Assembly: GCF_002807055.1 (NCBI RefSeq)
Contig: NZ_NIXN01000004.1
Location: forward strand, 214,710 to 278,709
Length of the DNA stretch: 64,000 nucleotides
Source of the DNA: Confluentibacter citreus
Lineage (GTDB): Bacteria; Bacteroidota; Bacteroidia; Flavobacteriales; Flavobacteriaceae
Direction of reading: 5' to 3'
Shown here: positions 34,370 through 42,965 of the stretch, in pieces
How positions within the stretch are numbered: the first letter of the stretch is position 1
Layout: every line of letters starts with the position of its first letter
Notes under the pieces: model-generated
What the model was told of the DNA's origin: nothing
Database searches by the model: none
Seen by the model: the letters and a program-made list of their open reading frames with translations, nothing else
Made by a program: the position numbers and the translations under genes

Positions 34370-34987
34370 ATGAAACAGATTGATACTATTATATTCGACC
34401 TAGGTGGTGTGTTGATTGATTGGAATCCAGAATACGTTTTTTTGGATGTTTTTAATGGTGACAGACAAAAAATGAGGTGGTTTTTTGATACCATTTGCAC
34501 GCATGATTGGAATGAAAACCAAGATGCTGGCTACCCAATCAGTCAAGCTACGGAAGATTTAGTGTTACGTTTTCCAGATTATGAAACTGAAATAAGAGCT
34601 TTTTACGGCAGATGGGAAGACATGCTCGGGGGCGCTATTCATGGAACGGTTGACATTCTTGAAAAACTCATCGCTTCAAAAAAATATAAAGTCGTTGCAT
34701 TGACCAATTGGAGTCACGAAACGTTCCCAATCGCTTTAGATCGATTCGAATTTTTACATTGGTTTGAAGGCATATTGGTGTCTGGTGTAGAAAAAACAAG
34801 AAAACCGTTTGAGGAGATTTATCATTTAACACTCAACCGTTTCGACATAAAAGCTGAAAATGCGGTGTTTATTGATGATAATTTACGCAATATTGAAGCA
34901 GCGAATAGATTAAATATCAACGGCATTCATTTTAAAAATCCAGATCTGCTTTTAGAACAATTAAAAGCCTACAACATTCACTTATAA
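34370..34987 (+). CDS. HAD-superfamily phosphatase (YihX-like)
   Basis: A 205-residue HAD hydrolase: motif I IIFDLGGVLIDWNP (nucleophile Asp10; the usual second Asp is Gly, as in the YihX/haloacid branch), motif II VVALTNWS, motif III KTRKPFEEIY and motif IV VFIDDNLRNIEAA. Relatives dephosphorylate sugar phosphates such as glucose 1-phosphate. It follows prfB by 4 bp and its stop overlaps the arsC ATG (TAATG), so the three are co-transcribed. Confidence 0.92.
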   Translation: MKQIDTIIFDLGGVLIDWNPEYVFLDVFNGDRQKMRWFFDTICTHDWNENQDAGYPISQATEDLVLRFPDYETEIRAFYGRWEDMLGGAIHGTVDILEKLIASKKYKVVALTNWSHETFPIALDRFEFLHWFEGILVSGVEKTRKPFEEIYHLTLNRFDIKAENAVFIDDNLRNIEAANRLNINGIHFKNPDLLLEQLKAYNIHL

Positions 34988-35328
34988 TGATTAAAATATA
35001 TCACAATAACCGATGCAGCAAATCACGCAGCGGATTGGAAGTTCTTGAAAAATCTGGAAAGCCTTTTGAAATTATTAAATATCTAGAAGATGTCCCAACT
35101 GAAAAAGAGTTAAAGGACATTATTAAACTTCTGGGTATAAAGCCTATTGATTTGGTTAGACAAAATGAATCCATTTGGAAAGAGAATTTCAAAGGAAAAG
35201 ATTTGAGTGATAGTGAGATTATAAAAGCTATGATTCAAAATCCGAAGCTTATTGAACGTCCCATTGTGATTAATGGTAATAAAGCCGTGATTGGCAGACC
35301 AACCGTAGCTATTTTAGAGATTATTTAG
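34987..35328 (+). CDS. arsC: ArsC/Spx-family reductase-like protein
   Basis: A 113-residue thioredoxin-fold protein. HNNRCSKSRSGLEVLE carries the active-site Cys10 with one Cys only, as in glutaredoxin-linked arsenate reductases; the RPIVINGNKAVIGRP segment is the family's C-terminal signature. There is no ArsB, ArsR or other arsenic gene near it, so a general YffB-like role is equally possible. The start overlaps the HAD stop by one base, and its end overlaps the convergent hypothetical gene by 8 bp. Confidence 0.88.
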   Translation: MIKIYHNNRCSKSRSGLEVLEKSGKPFEIIKYLEDVPTEKELKDIIKLLGIKPIDLVRQNESIWKENFKGKDLSDSEIIKAMIQNPKLIERPIVINGNKAVIGRPTVAILEII

Positions 35329-36031
35329 AAGTTTTTATACCATCCATTTCCAATCCAAAAAACAATAACTTATGAAATGTTGGTAGCATGGCGCCCGTTT
35401 CTGTAGTTGTCCAATCCGTCCAAGTAGCTTCAAGGCCATCAATAGGTAAAATGGATGCCCAAATTTTAAAACTAATCGGTTTCCCTGTCTCATCTAGTTC
35501 CCATAAATAGGAGTCGCCCGGAGTATCTCCACCAGAATTGTAGGTGACCAATAAAGAATTATCGCCCACCAATTTTCTATCAACATCTTTATTAAAAACA
35601 GTGTAAGGGGCTGTAAGCCAAAAAGAATCGTTATAAAAATATTTTAATGCTTTTTCCTTAAGTTCTTTAGCGATGTCGTTTTCCACCTTAAAACTATGCA
35701 CATAGGCTTTGCTTAAATCAGGATTGTTTAGATTGAGGGTGACTCTAAATTCTTTCCAATATACATCACAAATATGGTTTTGTTTTTGCCATTCGTAATG
35801 ATGTCTGTTTTTAAAATCCCACTCAATATAATTGGTGTTTTCATAAGCTTCATGATTTAGGGAATTCAGCATTTTTTGTGCTAACATATCCGCTTTTTCT
35901 CCTGAAACGCCCATAGGTAAATCTTCATTATATTTAAATAAAACATATCCAAAAAGTAACAGACTGGGAAGAGTGAAAAAGATAATGATACCAGTAATTA
36001 TTTTGAAAATGCTTTTAGATTTGGCGGTCAT
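35321..36031 (-). CDS. Conserved hypothetical membrane-anchored protein
   Basis: A 236-residue protein with one N-terminal helix (IFKIITGIIIFFTLPSLLLFGYVLF) and an outside domain rich in Trp and Tyr (NYIEWDFKNRHHYEWQKQNH; ILPIDGLEATWTDWTTTETGA). I have seen similar proteins in flavobacteria without a known function. It is a single gene; its 3' end overlaps the end of arsC by 8 bp. The 154 bp upstream show no clear promoter box. Confidence 0.75.
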   Translation of the reverse strand: MTAKSKSIFKIITGIIIFFTLPSLLLFGYVLFKYNEDLPMGVSGEKADMLAQKMLNSLNHEAYENTNYIEWDFKNRHHYEWQKQNHICDVYWKEFRVTLNLNNPDLSKAYVHSFKVENDIAKELKEKALKYFYNDSFWLTAPYTVFNKDVDRKLVGDNSLLVTYNSGGDTPGDSYLWELDETGKPISFKIWASILPIDGLEATWTDWTTTETGAMLPTFHKLLFFGLEMDGIKTSK

Positions 36032-36185
36032 TACATTAGTTATCTTTTTGTTAGATAAGGTTTTACGAGTTCTAAAATATTAAATACGATTGACCTGTTC
36101 AAAGAATAATGTTAAAATCCGTTACAAGTAGCATCACTTCGATTATCGGTAATATCATTTGCATTTAATCTATGAAAAGAGAATT

Positions 36186-36788
36186 CTAACGAGCGTATAT
36201 TTTTGATAATTCCTTTAATTTCTGCTTTGAAGAGAGGATGAGTTCTTCAAAAAAGTGTATGAATTCTGCTTCAAACGATTCGTAAAAAACTTCCAATTCG
36301 TAAACGGCCTCATTCATTCCAGAGCGATTTTTTGTTCGTCGGTTCATCCCTTCCAACACCCTAGAAATGCCATCAATAGACGCATAACTTAAAAGCCAAT
36401 TATCAGCCATCATAAATGGCATCATTTTTTGGATGCCCATAGGTAGTAAATCATAATGTTCTTCTAAGGAATTATAAAAATTTTCAGCATAATCTTCTAA
36501 GGGAACATCAGAATACAAATGCCAATTTTTAGCCAAAAAGTGGTCGTATAAAATATCGACAATAATCCCAGAATAATGCCCGTATTTTTCATGTAAACGC
36601 TTCGTACTTTGCCTAACGGTTTCGTGGGCATCCGTAAAGGTATCTATATGCCGGTGCAATAAAATACCGATTTGAAACTCTTTATTGAAATTCTTATAGT
36701 CGTTGCCCTTAATGCCATCAGCAATAAAATTTCCAATAGTAACCAAGTCGTTGTCCCCTGAGAGATAAATATGTGCTAGAAAATTCAT
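36186..36788 (-). CDS. acpH: Acyl carrier protein phosphodiesterase AcpH
   Basis: A 200-residue HD-like phosphodiesterase that removes the phosphopantetheine arm from holo-ACP. MNFLAHIYLSGDNDLVTIGNFIADGIKG, then GILLHRHIDTFTDAH and IVDILYDHFLAKNW provide the His and Asp ligands expected of the DUF479 family; length matches the E. coli enzyme (193). It is divergent from glmM with 75 bp between and is otherwise alone. Confidence 0.92.
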   Translation of the reverse strand: MNFLAHIYLSGDNDLVTIGNFIADGIKGNDYKNFNKEFQIGILLHRHIDTFTDAHETVRQSTKRLHEKYGHYSGIIVDILYDHFLAKNWHLYSDVPLEDYAENFYNSLEEHYDLLPMGIQKMMPFMMADNWLLSYASIDGISRVLEGMNRRTKNRSGMNEAVYELEVFYESFEAEFIHFFEELILSSKQKLKELSKIYAR

Positions 36789-36835
36789 TGGTGTAATTTA
36801 CAAATTGCAATTCTAGATTTACAATTTATTACTAT

Positions 36836-36843
36836 TATATTTG
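36836..36843 (+). promoter_or_regulatory. -7 promoter element of glmM
   Basis: TATATTTG, 20 bp ahead of the glmM ATG. Confidence 0.5.
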
Positions 36844-36863
36844 TTAAAAATACGAAACTACAT

Positions 36864-38252
36864 ATGACACTTATAAAATCAATTTCAGGAATTAGAGGAA
36901 CAATTGGCGGACATGTTGGCGATAACCTAACACCTATCGATGCCGTTAAATTTGCAGCCGCTTATGGGGTTTGGATTAAGCAACAGCGTGATAAAGACAG
37001 CTACAGAGTAGTTGTTGGAAGGGATGCTCGAATTTCTGGGGAAATGATTCAAAATTTGGTGATGAATACGTTAGTCGGACTCGGAATCCACGTTATTGAT
37101 TTGGGATTATCCACTACACCTACGGTGGAAATGGCGGTGCCCATGGAACATGCTGATGGTGGTATCATTCTAACGGCAAGCCATAACCCAAAACAATGGA
37201 ACGCTTTAAAATTACTGAATAATGAAGGCGAGTTTTTAAATGCTAATGAAGGTGCTAAAATTTTAGAGATTGCCGAAGGTGATACCATTGCTTTTGCCGA
37301 TGTTGATAGCTTGGGAAAAATAACCAAAAACAAAGCTTATTTTGATTTACATATTATTGAGGTGTTGGATTTAGAGTTGGTAAATGTGCAAGCCATTGAA
37401 AATGCCAAATTTAAAGTAGTGGTTGATGGTGTAAACTCAACGGGTGGTATTGTGATTCCGTTACTTTTGGAACGTTTGGGTGTGCATGTGGTGAAATTGT
37501 ACTGCGAGCCAAATGGTGAGTTTCCACATAATCCAGAACCATTGAAAGAACATTTAACTGATTTGTCCAAAAAAGTGGTGGAGACGGGAGCGGATTTAGG
37601 CATTGTGGTCGATCCAGACGTGGACCGTTTGGCGTTCATGGACGAAAATGGCGAGATGTTCGGAGAGGAATATACCTTGGTGGCTTGTGCCGATTATGTG
37701 CTGAGTAGAACACCAGGAAATACCGTCAGCAATATGAGTTCTACAAGAGCATTAAGGGATGTCACCGAAAAACATGGTGGCATGTATGAAGCAAGTGCCG
37801 TTGGCGAGGTGAATGTGGTAAGTTTAATGAAAAAAAATAAGGTTGTTATTGGTGGCGAAGGTAATGGAGGCATTATTTATCCTGAGTCTCATTATGGGCG
37901 CGATGCCTTAGTGGGGATTGCTTTGTTCTTAAGTTTGTTGGCGGATAAAAAAATGAGTGTTAGCGAACTGAGAAAGACCTACCCAAATTACTTTATGAGT
38001 AAAAAAAAGATAGAATTAACACCTAGTTTGGACGTAGATGACATTTTAAAAACCATTGAAAATCGTTACCAAAACGAGCAATTAACCACCATTGATGGGG
38101 TTAAAATAGACTTTTCTGAAAGTTGGGTGCATTTGCGTAAGAGTAATACAGAACCTATTGTTAGAATATACACAGAAGCCAAATCACAACAAGAAGCAGA
38201 TACTTTGGCGGATAGATTTATTAAGGAAATTGGTGAGATTGCCGGTGTTTAA
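36864..38252 (+). CDS. glmM: Phosphoglucosamine mutase
   Basis: A 462-residue alpha-D-phosphohexomutase that turns glucosamine 6-phosphate into the 1-phosphate for UDP-GlcNAc, and so peptidoglycan and lipid A. SISGIRGTIGG opens the fold; Ser106 in LTASHNPKQWN is the phosphorylated residue; DPDVDRLAF binds magnesium; GGEGNGG and RKSNTEPIVRIYTEA bind the sugar and phosphate. Bacteroidota copies of this type are annotated as GlmM although they also resemble phosphomannomutases, so the sugar is a family inference. Confidence 0.93.
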   Translation: MTLIKSISGIRGTIGGHVGDNLTPIDAVKFAAAYGVWIKQQRDKDSYRVVVGRDARISGEMIQNLVMNTLVGLGIHVIDLGLSTTPTVEMAVPMEHADGGIILTASHNPKQWNALKLLNNEGEFLNANEGAKILEIAEGDTIAFADVDSLGKITKNKAYFDLHIIEVLDLELVNVQAIENAKFKVVVDGVNSTGGIVIPLLLERLGVHVVKLYCEPNGEFPHNPEPLKEHLTDLSKKVVETGADLGIVVDPDVDRLAFMDENGEMFGEEYTLVACADYVLSRTPGNTVSNMSSTRALRDVTEKHGGMYEASAVGEVNVVSLMKKNKVVIGGEGNGGIIYPESHYGRDALVGIALFLSLLADKKMSVSELRKTYPNYFMSKKKIELTPSLDVDDILKTIENRYQNEQLTTIDGVKIDFSESWVHLRKSNTEPIVRIYTEAKSQQEADTLADRFIKEIGEIAGV

Positions 38253-38297
38253 CTTTTTCTAAAAAATATTTCTATTTATAAAAACAGAAATTCAGAA

Positions 38298-39566
38298 GTG
38301 AAATTAAAACGAAGAAGAAAATTAGTAACCTATTTAAACATTTTAGACCAACCAGTAAGGTTCAATCCTTTTGTTTTTAGCCGAACTTTTTTATTGTGGG
38401 CTTTTTTAGGATTAATTGGTGGAGTTATAGCTGGAATCTATTGGATTGGACTTGAATATTTGACTCATGCATTAGCATTTTTTGAAGACTGGAAAGTAAT
38501 CCCTGTGATGGCAACTTGTGGGCTATTAGCAGGTTTGATAATTCATTTCATTGGTGATCCAGGAGAAATACATTTGATTGTAAATAATATCCGTTTTAAT
38601 AAAGGGAAACTTGATCCTAAAAATAATCCATCAATGATTCTTTCTTCTTTATTGTGCGTAGCATCTGGAGGAAGTTTAGGTCCAGAAGCTCCTTTAGTTC
38701 AAGTTACAGGTTCAACAGGCACCTGGATAGGAAAATTATTCAGATTAAAGGGGGAAGAATTAAGGTCATTAAGTATAGCTGGAATGGCTTCGGGTTTTAC
38801 GGCATTATTTGGAGCTCCTTTGGGTGGGAGTCTGTTTTCGTTAGAAATACTTCACCATAAACACGCAGTTGAATATTATAAAGCCATTATTCCTGCATTT
38901 GTGGCAAGTTGTTTTAGCTACTTGGTATTTGCTTTAATCATTCATTTAGGTCTAGGACCGATATGGGATTTGTCCGCGTATGAATATTCAGGAATATTTG
39001 ATTTTGGTTATGCGGTTTTATTTGCCATAATTGGTGCTCTTTTTGGATGGGGCTTTATTTTCTGTACTAAATTTTTCAAATCAATTTTCGAAAAAAGACC
39101 CATCCCCATTTATATTAAAACCCTAATAGGTGGTATTCTACTTGGTATCATCGCATTTTATTTTCCAATAACGCGATATTTCGGGCATCACGAAATCAAC
39201 GAATTATTAGCAGGCCATTTTTCTTTGACGTTATTGTTTGCCATTTTGATTTTTAAAATAATAGCTATTTCCATAACTGTGACATCAGGTTGGAGAGGAG
39301 GATTTATAATTCCCTTGTTCTTTGTAGGAGCAACATTGGGACTCATAATTCATCAATTATTTCCGTCAATAAATCTTTCATTAGCAATTGTCAGCTGTAT
39401 GGCGGCCATTAATGCTTGTGTGACTCGAACACCAATGAGTACAACAATTTTATTAGCGACTTTAACGGGCTTCGGACATTTTGTACCAATCTTATTTGCG
39501 AGTTTGACAGGTTATTTTTTAGCACCAAGAATACCTTTTATACATTCTCAAATGGATAAAGAATGA
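38298..39566 (+). CDS. ClC-family chloride channel/transporter
   Basis: A 422-residue membrane protein with about 10-11 helices and a GTG start. The central selectivity segment GGSLGPEAPLVQVTG and TALFGAPLGGSLFSLE are ClC motifs, as is TSGWRGGFIIPLFFVGA. At the position of the gating glutamate of ClC-ec1 (GREGP) this protein has Leu (GSLGP), and the first GSGIP motif is not found, so it belongs to a divergent branch and is unlikely to be a standard 2Cl-/H+ exchanger. No CBS domains. It follows glmM by 45 bp. Confidence 0.9.
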   Translation: MKLKRRRKLVTYLNILDQPVRFNPFVFSRTFLLWAFLGLIGGVIAGIYWIGLEYLTHALAFFEDWKVIPVMATCGLLAGLIIHFIGDPGEIHLIVNNIRFNKGKLDPKNNPSMILSSLLCVASGGSLGPEAPLVQVTGSTGTWIGKLFRLKGEELRSLSIAGMASGFTALFGAPLGGSLFSLEILHHKHAVEYYKAIIPAFVASCFSYLVFALIIHLGLGPIWDLSAYEYSGIFDFGYAVLFAIIGALFGWGFIFCTKFFKSIFEKRPIPIYIKTLIGGILLGIIAFYFPITRYFGHHEINELLAGHFSLTLLFAILIFKIIAISITVTSGWRGGFIIPLFFVGATLGLIIHQLFPSINLSLAIVSCMAAINACVTRTPMSTTILLATLTGFGHFVPILFASLTGYFLAPRIPFIHSQMDKE

Positions 39567-39644
39567 AATACTTCCTAGAAAATTTAGTATTGGTAAGTTT
39601 TCATTGATATTTCTTAAATTTCTGGTCTTTAATTTATTGTAAAT

Positions 39645-39652
39645 TATATTTG
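39645..39652 (+). promoter_or_regulatory. -7 promoter element of the alpha/beta-hydrolase gene
   Basis: TATATTTG, 55 bp ahead of the preferred ATG at 39708. Confidence 0.45.
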
Positions 39653-39707
39653 TTTATTTAGCTTTATCCAGATGTTGGTAATCATTAATAAAATAATCAA
39701 TAATAAG

Positions 39708-40595
39708 ATGAGGGATACTCTTATTGTTTTTAGTTTAGCTTTTTTATCATGGATGTCATGTAAAGAAAAAGAAATACCAACCGCTAATAAAATGGAAGTA
39801 GTAAGAGATAGTTTGGACTTCAAAAGTGGCTATTCAGAAGTGAATGGACTTAAAATGTATTATGAAATATATGGTCAAGGCAAACCTCTTGTTTTAATCC
39901 ACGGTGGAGGTTCTACCATTCAGTCAAATTTTGAAAAGATTATTCCATTATTAGCTAAAAATAGAAAAGTGATAGCTATGGAATTGCAAGCTCATGGCAG
40001 GACAAACGATAGAAATACAGAAACATCATTTGAACAAGATGCTGATGATGTAGCTACACTTCTCAAAAACCTAAAAATTGATAGAGCTGATTTTTTAGGT
40101 TTCAGCAACGGCGGTACAACGACGCTACAAATTGCGATGCGCCTTCCTGAAATCGTTGACAAAATTATTTTAGGTTCGGCTCTTGCCAAACGTAACGGCG
40201 TTCCTGAACAATTTTGGGGATTTATGGAACAAGCAAGATTGGAAAATATGCCACAGCAATTAAAAGAAGCTTATTTAAAAGTGTCCCCAGACCTAAATGG
40301 TTTGCAAATGATGCATGATAGAGATGCCAAAAGAATGATTAACTTTAAAGATATTTCTGATGAACAAATCAAATCTATTAAAGCTCATACTTTGCTTATA
40401 ATTGGCGATAAAGATGTGATTACCCCAGAACATGCTATTGAGATGCACAGACAAATTACTAATTCCGAATTGGCAATCATTCCAGGAGGGCACGGAGACT
40501 ATATAGGAGAAGTAACAACCTTAAAATCTGATTTTAAAGAGCGTGATTTAGTTGTACCAATGATTGAAAAATTTCTCAATAAAAAAGCGAATTAG
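39708..40595 (+). CDS. Alpha/beta-hydrolase lipoprotein
   Basis: A 295-residue hydrolase. The ATG at 39708 starts a lipoprotein signal (LIVFSLAFLSWMSC-KEKE), which decides against the upstream ATG at 39672. The fold shows the oxyanion loop LVLIHGGGS, the nucleophile elbow GFSNGG (Ser), LLIIGDKDVI with the acid Asp, and the terminal PGGHGDY His. Substrate unknown; the family contains esterases, haloperoxidase-like and C-C bond hydrolases. Being on the outer face of a membrane suggests action on outside or periplasmic compounds. Confidence 0.88.
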   Translation: MRDTLIVFSLAFLSWMSCKEKEIPTANKMEVVRDSLDFKSGYSEVNGLKMYYEIYGQGKPLVLIHGGGSTIQSNFEKIIPLLAKNRKVIAMELQAHGRTNDRNTETSFEQDADDVATLLKNLKIDRADFLGFSNGGTTTLQIAMRLPEIVDKIILGSALAKRNGVPEQFWGFMEQARLENMPQQLKEAYLKVSPDLNGLQMMHDRDAKRMINFKDISDEQIKSIKAHTLLIIGDKDVITPEHAIEMHRQITNSELAIIPGGHGDYIGEVTTLKSDFKERDLVVPMIEKFLNKKAN

Positions 40596-40600
40596 TTTTT

Positions 40601-40625
40601 TCCCGATGCATCCAAAATTAATATT
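40601..40625 (-). repeat. Degenerate copy 0 of the acyltransferase 3' end
   Basis: TCCCGATGCATCCAAAATTA and the next five bases match the element at 40758 except that 15 bp between two ATG trinucleotides are missing. The 299-bp gap 40596-40894 consists of this copy, a REP pair and copy 1. Confidence 0.55.
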
Positions 40626-40647
40626 GAGGATATTTCAATAACATAAC

Positions 40648-40737
40648 GTCATTACGAAGGAGGCACGACTGAAGTAATCTCATGAAATTTACTAAAAAAT
40701 GTTAAACAGATTGCTTCACTGCGTTCGCAATGACGGA
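40648..40737. repeat. REP-like inverted pair
   Basis: The left arm CGTCATTACGAAGG and the right arm ending CGCAATGACG are imperfectly complementary over about 30 bp with a spacer of roughly 25 bp (left continues GACTGAAGTAATC, right begins GATTGCTTCA). It is a BIME-like unit. Confidence 0.65.
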
Positions 40738-40757
40738 AGCAATTAGCGAGTATTGCT

Positions 40758-40798
40758 CTCCCGATGTTTCCACCGTTTATGCGTCCAAAAATAATATT
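40758..40798 (-). repeat. Copy 1 of the acyltransferase 3' end (41 bp)
   Basis: Identical over 41 bp to 42045-42085, which encodes the last residues of the acyltransferase (WTHKRWKHRE region). The two copies bracket the erythromycin-esterase-like gene as direct repeats 1287 bp apart. Confidence 0.85.
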
Positions 40799-40894
40799 GG
40801 GAAATTAGAAGTATTGTTAATTAATTACTAAAGCCATACACGATTAGAGTTATTTTAAGCTTATTTGTAATTCGTATAAACAAACTGACAAGAT

Positions 40895-42025
40895 ATGAAA
40901 AAAATAATCTACATAATTTTCCTAATGTGTGGAATAAATTCACTTCTTGCACAAGTGGAGCAACATGTTTATGAGTTAATTGCCATAAATAATTTGCTAA
41001 CAAAACAAGTAAAAGAAGTATTAGACAAAAATTTGGTATATAAAAAAGTGGTTTTCTTGGGAGAATCAGAACATCACATTGGTTCAGAATTTTTAGTTAA
41101 AACAGAATTTGTTAAGTACTTAGTAGTTGAGAAGGGATACAAGGATATTGCTTTTGAAAGTGATTTTTTTGGATTATTATTTGAACATGATAAAAAGAAT
41201 ATTTTAAGTATTTGGTCTCATTCTGTACAATGCCAAGAGCTTTTTGAATTTTTAGAAAAAAATAATGTAACTATCTGGGGGTTTGATAATCAAATGTTTT
41301 CTCCATATGCATATTTCAATTTCTCAAAAAACTTAGAAGAATTTTTAAATGAAAATAAAATTGGATATGATAAAAGACTTATTGAACTTTCAGATTTAGT
41401 AGTTAAAAGTAGATTTAAACTTAAAAAAAAGGTAAGTAAAAAAGATTTAGAATATTTAACAGTGACAATTGATAGACTTTTAAGTAATATAAAAATCCAA
41501 TCAAACTCTATGTGGAATCATATTTTAAAAAGTTTCAAAACCACAATTCCAATGCTTACAGCGAAAAATGATATTGAAGGAATAGCCATAAGAGATGCCC
41601 AAATGGCAAAAAACTTAGACTTTCTAATCAAAACTATGCCGGATAAAAAATTTATAGTTTGGCTGGCTAATGCCCATATGACAAAATATGAGTATGATTT
41701 TATGAAAGGACAAACTATGGGAGGCCAATTTGTAAAGCTAAACCCTGAAATATCATATCATATAGCCGTATCTACCATATATATGCCTTATAGAAGTGGT
41801 ATTGAGAAATTAAGTGAGGATAAAGAGAATCTATTGCACTTTTTACCATCAGTAAAGAATAATTATTTTATTGATTCAAAACAGTTAATAGTAGATTATC
41901 CTGAATTTTCTGAAAAGGAGTATCACGGAATGTTTAATCTAAGGAAAAATAAAACAAATTGGTTTAAGCATTTTGATGCGCTTGTATTTATATCAAAAGG
42001 AGAAAAAGTGAAATTTTTAGAATGA
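40895..42025 (+). CDS. Erythromycin-esterase-like exported protein
   Basis: A 376-residue protein with a signal peptide (IIFLMCGINSLLAQ). VVFLGESEHHIGSEFLVKTEFVKYL, AFESDFF and RDAQMAKNLDFLIK with WLANAHM fit the EreA/ChaN-like fold, in which the GE.H motif and a later His-containing strand form the active site. True macrolide esterases are intracellular and about 400 residues; this one is exported, so macrolide resistance should not be assumed. By eye its codons are more AT-rich than its neighbours. It lies between direct repeats of the neighbouring gene's 3' end, which suggests insertion. Confidence 0.75.
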   Translation: MKKIIYIIFLMCGINSLLAQVEQHVYELIAINNLLTKQVKEVLDKNLVYKKVVFLGESEHHIGSEFLVKTEFVKYLVVEKGYKDIAFESDFFGLLFEHDKKNILSIWSHSVQCQELFEFLEKNNVTIWGFDNQMFSPYAYFNFSKNLEEFLNENKIGYDKRLIELSDLVVKSRFKLKKKVSKKDLEYLTVTIDRLLSNIKIQSNSMWNHILKSFKTTIPMLTAKNDIEGIAIRDAQMAKNLDFLIKTMPDKKFIVWLANAHMTKYEYDFMKGQTMGGQFVKLNPEISYHIAVSTIYMPYRSGIEKLSEDKENLLHFLPSVKNNYFIDSKQLIVDYPEFSEKEYHGMFNLRKNKTNWFKHFDALVFISKGEKVKFLE

Positions 42026-42029
42026 TTGA

Positions 42030-42911
42030 TTATTTATTAGTATTCTCCCGATGTTTCCACCGTTTATGCGTCCAAAAATAATATTCTGGGGCCTCATAAA
42101 TTTGTTTTTCAACTTCAGCCAAAAACATATCAGTTAATTGGTAATCTTTATATTCTTTCGGGTTTTCAGCAAGTGTCATAATTTCAGCTTCATAAAAACC
42201 ACGTTTCACTTTGGTCACTTTTAGGTAAGCCGTTGTTAAATCCAGTTTTTTTGCCAATCGTTCTGCACCTGTAAAGCAGGGTACTTTTACACCCATAAAC
42301 CCTCCCCAATACACATCTTTGGTCAGTCGTGGGGATTGGTCACTTAAAAAACCGGTAATGGTTCTAATATTTTTAGCTTCATGGTCATTAATAACGCTAA
42401 TGATTTCTTTGGTGCTTATTAAATCGGTGTTGAATTTGGAACGGATGTTTTTTACCAACCTATCAAAATATCTGTTTGCAAGCGGCTTATAAACAGCCAA
42501 ACCTTTAAAATTAATATATTGCTGAAGGACGATAGACCATTCCCAACTGGCATAATGCCCAAAAATTAAAATGATGCTTTTATTTAAAGATTCCAAACGT
42601 TTAAACTCTTCTGGATTGGTGATTTTAAAACGTTTTTTTAGTTCGCTTTCAGAAATGGTCATGGTTTTAGTCATTTCTAAGAACATATCACTTAAATGAT
42701 GATAGAATGCCTTTCTAATGGTTGCAATTTTCTTTTCCGATTTCTCAGGAAAGACCAATTTCAAGTTTTGGGTCACGGTTTTTTTTCTATAGCCAATAAT
42801 GTAATACAACAATAAATAAACACCATCGGATACCAAATACAACAATCGAAAAGGTAATATGGAAACAAGCCACAAAAAAGGATAAACTAAAATATAAACT
42901 AGAAATTGCAT
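42030..42911 (-). CDS. Lipid A biosynthesis acyltransferase family (LpxL/HtrB-like)
   Basis: A 293-residue membrane-associated acyltransferase that adds secondary acyl chains to lipid A precursors. The catalytic HX4E motif is GHYASWEW (His and Glu); YKPLANRYFDRL, GFLSDQSPR and GVKVPCFTGAERLA are family segments, and YYFWTHKRWKHR closes the fold. An N-terminal hydrophobic helix anchors it. It is divergent from the rhomboid gene. Its last 14 codons are duplicated at 40758 and, degraded, at 40601. Confidence 0.92.
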   Translation of the reverse strand: MQFLVYILVYPFLWLVSILPFRLLYLVSDGVYLLLYYIIGYRKKTVTQNLKLVFPEKSEKKIATIRKAFYHHLSDMFLEMTKTMTISESELKKRFKITNPEEFKRLESLNKSIILIFGHYASWEWSIVLQQYINFKGLAVYKPLANRYFDRLVKNIRSKFNTDLISTKEIISVINDHEAKNIRTITGFLSDQSPRLTKDVYWGGFMGVKVPCFTGAERLAKKLDLTTAYLKVTKVKRGFYEAEIMTLAENPKEYKDYQLTDMFLAEVEKQIYEAPEYYFWTHKRWKHRENTNK

Positions 42912-42921
42912 GAATTAATTT

Positions 42922-42937
42922 TAGATTTGCAAATATA
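42922..42937. promoter_or_regulatory. Two abutting, opposed -7 elements
   Basis: TAGATTTG on the plus strand (42922-42929, for the rhomboid gene) is followed at once by TATATTTG on the minus strand (42930-42937, for the acyltransferase gene), making a near-palindrome TAGATTTGCAAATATA. RNA polymerase could use only one at a time. Confidence 0.5.
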
Positions 42938-42965
42938 AGTTAATTTGACTTTAAACATTTAAGCC

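Noticed and set aside
34987..35328. An arsenic resistance operon around arsC.
   Set aside because: The neighbours are prfB and a HAD phosphatase; no arsB, acr3, arsR or arsM is present.
40895..42025. Antibiotic resistance gene (erythromycin esterase).
   Set aside because: Only fold-level motifs are shared; the protein has a signal peptide and there is no other resistance gene around it, so resistance is not supported.
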